Shown here one piece after another: positions 7,490-11,004 of a stretch of 11,004 nucleotides of DNA. Under the pieces are notes generated by a model. The model ran no database searches. It was not told where the DNA came from and worked only from the letters and a program-made list of their open reading frames with translations. Position 1 is the stretch's first letter; every line of letters starts with the position of its first letter. The position numbers were made by a program, and so were the translations under genes. The stretch is taken from positions 1 through 11,004 of the forward strand of contig JANWZY010000085.1 in NCBI GenBank assembly GCA_025061935.1, read 5' to 3'. The DNA is from Verrucomicrobiia bacterium (lineage in GTDB: Bacteria; Verrucomicrobiota; Verrucomicrobiia; Limisphaerales; DTLC01).

Positions 7490-8758
7490 TCAGGTGCGCA
7501 CACCCGCTTCGAGCAAGCGCGGCTTGCGCTCTTGCAATGGCAACCAGATGCGGAACGTGGTGCCGCGCCCGGGGTGGCTTTCCAGATCAATTCTTCCTCC
7601 GTGTGCGCGCACTATCCGCTGCACGATCATCAGTCCCAGCCCCGTACCTTTCTTTTTCGTCGTGTAGAACGGCTCGAAAATGTGAGCTAATTGCTCGCGT
7701 GAAATACCAGTGCCGGTGTCTGAAACGCTCACCCATACGCCGTCGGCGTCCTCGCCCGTCTGCAGGCTGAGCGTGCCGCCCTTTGTCATCGCCTGCATCG
7801 CGTTTTTGATCAAGTTCACCAACACCTGCTGAATCTGGGCCGCGTCCAGCGGCGCAAGCGGTAGGTGCGGAGCGAGTTTCGTCTTAACAATTAGGCCGCG
7901 GTTATCCAGCTCCGGCTGCAGCAGCTCGAGCGTACGCGTCACTACCTCGTTGAGCGATGTAGGCTTGAACTGCGGCGCTACGGGCCGCAGTGCCTGCAAA
8001 AACTGCGTTACAATATAGTCGAGCCGCGTCACCTCGCCTTTGGCAACGGCAGTGTATTGCTGGAGCTTGTCTATTGTCTCGGTGAGATTCACCTCGGCAC
8101 CGCGCGCACGCGATTGCGCCGTTCCGCCAGACTGCCCCGTGCCTGTAAGCGCGCCTCCGGCCGAGGCGACAGCGCTCCTGAGCTTCTTGAGTTCGCGCTC
8201 GACCAGTTGCAGGTGTATGTGCAGCGCGTTCAACGGGTTGCCGATCTCATGCGCAAGACTGGCAGCCAGCAGCGTAAGAGCCTGTGCGCGCTCGGCTTCG
8301 ATCGCTTCGTACGTCTTTTGTCGCGCCTCGGTCTCGTCGTGAATAATCAACGCCAGCCCCGACGCACCACCACCCTGGTCGTCAAGCGGCGCAGCGTAGA
8401 GCCGCAGGAACCGCGGCCGCGGATACTGCACTTCGAACTCGTGCCGCACGACTCGCTGCCCTCCAGTTGCGTCGGCTTTGCGCAATTTTTCCCACTCGAT
8501 CTCCGGCACAAGCTCCCAGATGGGCCGTCCTTCGGCGCTCGGCTGCAGCCCGAGCAATCTAGTTATGGCCTGGTTAAAGTAAATAATCCTGCCGCGCTCA
8601 TCGCACACGAGCACGCCGTCTTCGACAGCGTTGAAAAGTGTCTCAAGGAAACTCCGCTCCCGCGCAAGCCGCTCCAGGACGCTCTGGAGCCCGGCGGTAT
8701 CGAGCCGGTTGATCCGGCCCAAAACCTTATCCAAAAAGCTCGATTTTGTTCCCGGCAT
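7490..8758 (-). CDS. Soluble PAS-domain sensor histidine kinase (NtrB/AtoS-like)
   Basis: Autophosphorylating kinase that should drive the NtrC-class regulator downstream. The 422 residues show an N-terminal helical linker (1-35), a PAS domain (about 36-145, with EDGVLVCDERGRIIYFNQA), the H-box SLAHEIGNPLNAL with phosphoacceptor His170, and a HATPase_c domain with the N-box LVNLIKNAMQA (Asn319), DTGTGIS (347-353), FEPFYTTKKKGTGLGL (361-376) and a C-terminal GTTFRIWLP. No membrane segment or signal peptide is present, so it senses a cytoplasmic cue or a partner protein, as NtrB does. About 30 Ala/Gly/Ser-rich residues (roughly 195-225) are inserted between the H-box helix and the second dimerisation helix (GEVTRLDYIVTQFL). 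The ATG at 8758 is secure because an in-frame TGA lies three codons upstream; it has no Shine-Dalgarno. It starts 90 nt after corA and ends 36-48 nt before the regulator. Confidence 0.95.
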   Translation of the reverse strand: MPGTKSSFLDKVLGRINRLDTAGLQSVLERLARERSFLETLFNAVEDGVLVCDERGRIIYFNQAITRLLGLQPSAEGRPIWELVPEIEWEKLRKADATGGQRVVRHEFEVQYPRPRFLRLYAAPLDDQGGGASGLALIIHDETEARQKTYEAIEAERAQALTLLAASLAHEIGNPLNALHIHLQLVERELKKLRSAVASAGGALTGTGQSGGTAQSRARGAEVNLTETIDKLQQYTAVAKGEVTRLDYIVTQFLQALRPVAPQFKPTSLNEVVTRTLELLQPELDNRGLIVKTKLAPHLPLAPLDAAQIQQVLVNLIKNAMQAMTKGGTLSLQTGEDADGVWVSVSDTGTGISREQLAHIFEPFYTTKKKGTGLGLMIVQRIVRAHGGRIDLESHPGRGTTFRIWLPLQERKPRLLEAGVRT

Positions 8759-8848
8759 GGTACATCAACCGCGGGCGCGGCATCTGGCGCGACTGCGCGA
8801 CGGCGGCCAAACCAAACGGCGCCGGCCACGCTGCGCCATACGCGCCTG

Positions 8849-9850
8849 CTAAAGCCATTTACGTTTTCTGAGCCAGAAGCACAACGCGGCAGTCGAAACC
8901 ACTGTCAACCCGATCGCCCAAACGTAACCGTATTTCCAGTGCAACTCAGGCATCTGTTCGACAAAATTCATGCCGTACCACGACCCCACCACAAGCACGG
9001 GCGTCGTTATCACAATAAAGAGCGTGAGCACTTTCACTATCTCAGCGGTGCGGTTGGATGACATGTTCAGGTACACCTGCAATATACCGGTCAAAGAGTC
9101 AGCGTAGCTTTGGGCCAGCTCAGAAATTTGGAACAGGTGATCATAGACATCCCTGTAGTACGGCAACAAATGCGGCCGGATAAGTTTGAACTCACCCCTG
9201 GCGAACCGCGCCAACACCTCGCGCTGCGGACCGATGATCCTGCGCAAATGCAACACTTCCTTCTTGATCTGCAAAATTTTGTTAAGCACTTCCGTGCCCG
9301 AGTCGGTCAAAACCTGCTGCTCAAGCTCGGCTATTTCCAATGACAGCTCGTCCAGGGCAGGCTTGTAGTTGTCCACGATCGCGTCCAACAAGTTATAGGC
9401 CACGCGGTCCGGCGCGCGCGCGATATGGCCCGTGCCCCGGATCGCGCGCTCCTCGGTCAGCGATATGCCCTTAATTGGATGCTCGTGGTAGGTGACAAGG
9501 AAATTTTTGCCTAGGAAAAAATTCAGCTCGTTCGTCGCGAACACGCCGTCTTTGCGGCTGTAATCGACCGCATGGATGACCATGAACAAATAGGGCGCAA
9601 ACATGTCGCCCTCACGCGGCATGTATTCTTCCACTTTCGGCCCGGCACTCACCATCACACAGTCCTCGATGGACAACGGGTGAAAATGGAACACGTCTTC
9701 CAAAATGCACTTGGTCTCCTCGGGCGTCGGGTTCTCCAAGTCAACCCAAAGAAACAAGTTGGTGTCCGCAAGCAGCGTGGGCATCAAAAAAACCTCGATG
9801 TCCCTGCTGTGCAGGCGCCCCTGCGTAGTGAATACCAATGACCTAATCAT
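8849..9850 (-). CDS. corA: CorA-family divalent cation (Mg2+/Co2+) channel
   Basis: Pentameric inner-membrane channel admitting Mg2+ and other divalent cations. The 333-residue protein has a large N-terminal cytoplasmic domain (about 1-265) with the long stalk helix, then a first membrane segment (about 273-292) ending in the signature YGMNF (GMN at 293-295), a short external loop with MPEL (299-302), a second membrane segment (about 308-326) and a basic tail RKRKWL. This is the full usual architecture and length. The ATG at 9850 is chosen because MIRSLV begins like a CorA domain; a TTG at 9925 would add 25 Arg-rich residues with no family counterpart. AGAGG precedes the ATG by only one base, too close for a normal ribosome site. 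It is first in the codirectional gene series and has its own probable promoter and leader upstream. A zinc-exporting ZntB-type function cannot be excluded from the motif alone. Confidence 0.93.
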   Translation of the reverse strand: MIRSLVFTTQGRLHSRDIEVFLMPTLLADTNLFLWVDLENPTPEETKCILEDVFHFHPLSIEDCVMVSAGPKVEEYMPREGDMFAPYLFMVIHAVDYSRKDGVFATNELNFFLGKNFLVTYHEHPIKGISLTEERAIRGTGHIARAPDRVAYNLLDAIVDNYKPALDELSLEIAELEQQVLTDSGTEVLNKILQIKKEVLHLRRIIGPQREVLARFARGEFKLIRPHLLPYYRDVYDHLFQISELAQSYADSLTGILQVYLNMSSNRTAEIVKVLTLFIVITTPVLVVGSWYGMNFVEQMPELHWKYGYVWAIGLTVVSTAALCFWLRKRKWL

Positions 9851-9873
9851 GCCTCTTTTGCGTTTTGTCTGAC

Positions 9874-9883
9874 TGGCGCGCCA
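9874..9883. repeat. Palindrome TGGCGCGCCA in the corA leader
   Basis: A ten-base perfect palindrome about 24 bases before the corA ATG, extended with one bulge to ACT/AGT arms. It could be a small operator or an RNA stem near the ribosome site. GGCGCGCC also occurs at 774-781, 948-955 and 10707-10714, so it may only reflect base composition. Confidence 0.2.
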
Positions 9884-10011
9884 AGTTGTCGCGCCGCACC
9901 TGTCGCCGCGCCGAACACGGGTCAAACTGCGCCAGCTCGAGCGTACTTATTTCCTGACCGGCTAAAATGCGTCCGCGCAGGAATATTCGCAAGGACTGAA
10001 TGCTCTACCGC

Positions 10012-10026
10012 GTTGCGGGCCGCAAC
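10012..10026 (-). promoter_or_regulatory. Stem-loop in the predicted corA leader
   Basis: GTTGCG, a three-base loop, CGCAAC: a perfect six-pair stem starting about 40 bases downstream of the TATAAT and about 160 bases before the corA start. In an RNA starting near 10059 it would sit in the 5' leader. I cannot assign it to a known riboswitch class. Confidence 0.35.
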
Positions 10027-10065
10027 CCGGAAAACTCGAATCTGTTCAGGCGGCAAACGCCGATC

Positions 10066-10071
10066 ATTATA
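10066..10071 (-). promoter_or_regulatory. Probable -10 element of the corA promoter
   Basis: A perfect TATAAT on the minus strand in a GC-rich intergenic stretch, pointing at corA. No good TTGACA-like -35 is found 15-18 bases upstream (the best is CTGCCG, three of six), and there is no TG extension at the extended -10 position. If real, transcription would start near 10059 and give a leader of about 210 nt before corA. Confidence 0.45.
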
Positions 10072-10660
10072 CCCCAGCGCTTGGGACGGCAGCGCCGCGC
10101 AGTGGCCAGCCGTAAACACACCGCCAACGCTGCGTTATTGCCACAAACCGCCCGGCAACAAAAAGATTTGCTCAAACGCTCGAAGCCGATCCCAGCAGAT
10201 GAGCCTGCTATGGGCATAACACGTACGCCCGAGCCAAAGGCATATTCTGTCCCGGCGATGCCGCACTCAATGCCAGCTCGCACGCCGGTTGTTCAAACTC
10301 GCGGCTTCAATCCGGCGCTTGCCACGCGCGAATCGCTCCCGCCGAATCACCATCGCATGACAACGTGCTGAAACTGCTGCTGGAGCGTCGCGGCGTGGAC
10401 TAGCACAAATTCCACCGCGGCCCATCACCGTGCCAATCCGACGCAGGCGGAACGGTCCACTCACTGGAAAAGTGAAACTGAAAGCGGCAACAGTTGGGGG
10501 TTTGACTGCTTGGCCCGGACGAGCTTCCATGTCCGGATTAAATGCGACGTCTGCGCCGGCGCAACAATCAGGCGCACTTCCCATCGGGACTCGCAATAAT
10601 GAGCAGCAACCTTTGAATCATACCGCGCTTCATCCGGTAAATGCCGGCCCCGATCAAACG
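10072..10660. other. Intergenic stretch without a recognisable gene
   Basis: About 590 bases with no convincing coding region on either strand. The open frames here are overlapping, compositionally arbitrary and match no family I know. Weak palindromic traces occur at 10302-10315 (CGGCTTCAATCCGG) and 10621-10639 (TACCG/CGGTA arms), possibly eroded copies of the repeat family found further right. No tRNA, RNase P, tmRNA or known riboswitch was recognised. It may be a decayed gene or a regulatory and spacer region upstream of corA. Confidence 0.5.
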
Positions 10661-10678
10661 AAATCGTTTCAACGGTTT
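10661..10678. repeat. Degenerate REP-like palindrome
   Basis: AAATCGTT TC AACGGTTT: an eight-base stem with one G-U type mismatch around a TC centre. It shares the GTTTCAAC core (reverse complement of GTTGAAAC) with the copies at 10695 and 10984, so it looks like an older member of the same family. Confidence 0.45.
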
Positions 10679-10694
10679 TACGCCTACGAGCCAG

Positions 10695-10709
10695 GCCGTT
10701 GAAACCGGC
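10695..10709. repeat. Degenerate REP-like palindrome
   Basis: GCCGTTGAAACCGGC. The 11-mer GCCGTTGAAAC is identical to 10985-10995 in the clean copy; the right arm has one extra C, so the stem carries a bulge. Confidence 0.5.
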
Positions 10710-10714
10710 GCGCC

Positions 10715-10910
10715 GCAGACGGCGCATCCCGACCCCACCTGCGGCCCCCGGGTCTTAGTGCGGTGGCACCGAAAGCGTTACGGGGTTATTTAGGGCTCAA
10801 TAAACGCGGCAAAGTGAGAAACACGCAAAGTCTCGCGCAAATCTGCCGATCCGTCGCACGGCCTTGCGCGGATCATTAGCCCGGATATTTCACACTCGTT
10901 TTATTAGCAC
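10715..10910. other. Short spacer without a recognisable gene
   Basis: Roughly 200 bases between the degenerate and the clean repeat copies. No coding frame or RNA gene is recognised. A weak TTATT/AATAA arm pair lies around 10786-10803. The TTAGCAC heptamer just before the first clean palindrome (10904-10910) recurs at 10967-10973, immediately after the second. Confidence 0.4.
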
Positions 10911-10924
10911 CGGGCTTCAGCCCG
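10911..10924. repeat. REP-like palindrome A
   Basis: CGGGCT TC AGCCCG, a perfect six-base stem with the GCTTCAGC core also seen in copy B. It is preceded by TTAGCAC. Confidence 0.6.
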
Positions 10925-10948
10925 CTCAATGCTGGTCAAGCCGACCAC

Positions 10949-10968
10949 AAAGCCGCTTCAGCGGCTTT
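10949..10968. repeat. REP-like palindrome B
   Basis: AAAGCCGCT TC AGCGGCTTT, a perfect nine-base stem around TC, the strongest hairpin of the cluster. It is followed by the TTAGCAC heptamer that precedes copy A. Confidence 0.65.
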
Positions 10969-10983
10969 AGCACTATGCCAGAA

Positions 10984-10999
10984 AGCCGTTGAAACGGCT
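10984..10999. repeat. REP-like palindrome C
   Basis: AGCCGTT GA AACGGCT, a perfect seven-base stem five bases from the window edge. It has the same arms as copy B apart from C to T and G to A changes that compensate each other, and shares 11 bases with 10695-10705. Confidence 0.65.
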
Positions 11000-11004
11000 C
11001 AGTG

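Noticed and set aside
8057..9061. Plus-strand open frame of 334 codons across the kinase and corA
   Set aside because: It lies antisense to two confidently identified genes, its product is Arg/Pro-rich with no domain, and long antisense frames are expected in GC-rich coding DNA.
9851..9925. N-terminal extension of corA from a TTG at 9925
   Set aside because: The extra 25 residues are Arg-rich and unlike CorA N-termini; the ATG at 9850 gives a full-length family member.
9995..10050. tRNA-like pieces (GGTAGAGC and a TTCGA-containing stretch) on the minus strand
   Set aside because: No acceptor stem, anticodon arm or correctly spaced T arm can be assembled.
10000..10371. Plus-strand 123-codon frame and overlapping minus-strand frames (10005-10283, 10267-10596)
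   Set aside because: They compete with one another for the same DNA, have no family resemblance and no ribosome site, and the left end overlaps the corA leader. They are treated as non-coding.
774..10714. Four GGCGCGCC octamers (774, 948, 9875, 10707)
   Set aside because: More than simple base composition predicts, but GCGC runs are common throughout the window and the sites share no context or orientation.
9851..11004. Search for a sigma-54 promoter (TGGCAC-N5-TTGC) upstream of corA
   Set aside because: No site with the correct GG/GC spacing was found by eye on the minus strand, so no autoregulation by the NtrC-class protein is claimed here.

Overview
The window comes from a GC-rich bacterium. 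All recognisable genes lie on the minus strand, so transcription runs from right to left. Nothing fixes the taxon. The mix of a LuxE/LuxC pair, an NtrB/NtrC-type pair, a GT-C membrane protein, weak Shine-Dalgarno usage and short GCCGTTGAAAC-type palindromes would suit Verrucomicrobiota or a neighbouring phylum, but that is a low-confidence guess. No phage, transposase, CRISPR, rRNA or tRNA gene was found.

In the direction of transcription the layout is as follows. (i) 11004 to about 10070 holds no convincing gene. Its far right end carries a cluster of short inverted repeats resembling REP elements (three clean copies at 10911-10999, two degenerate ones at 10661-10709). (ii) 10071 to 9851 is the probable promoter and leader of corA, with a perfect TATAAT on the minus strand and a GTTGCG/CGCAAC stem-loop. 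(iii) 9850-8849 is corA, a CorA-family divalent cation channel. (iv) 8758-6074 is a soluble PAS histidine kinase followed by an NtrC-class sigma-54 activator. (v) 6072-4219 is a polytopic GT-C/PMT-like glycosyltransferase, whose start lies one base past the regulator's stop codon. (vi) 4214-4077 is a possible 45-residue small ORF. (vii) 4061-1443 is a LuxE-family acyl-adenylating enzyme followed by a LuxC-family acyl-CoA reductase. (viii) 1379-1017 is queD. (ix) 901-1 is the first 300 residues of pta, cut by the window edge.

Three functional themes share one strand. The kinase, regulator and glycosyltransferase are packed tightly enough to be one transcription unit, suggesting phosphorelay and sigma-54 control linked to a cell-envelope sugar transfer step. 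The LuxE/LuxC pair would activate a carboxylic acid and reduce it to an aldehyde; with no luciferase genes alongside, its product is more likely a lipid, pigment or small-molecule intermediate than light. queD (queuosine/7-deazaguanine pathway) and pta (acetyl-CoA/acetyl phosphate) follow in the same direction, but their gaps (63 and 115 nt) leave co-transcription uncertain.

The most unusual items are the luciferase-free LuxE/LuxC pair, the two-component/glycosyltransferase coupling, the corA leader and the palindrome cluster. I found no clearly new multi-gene system.
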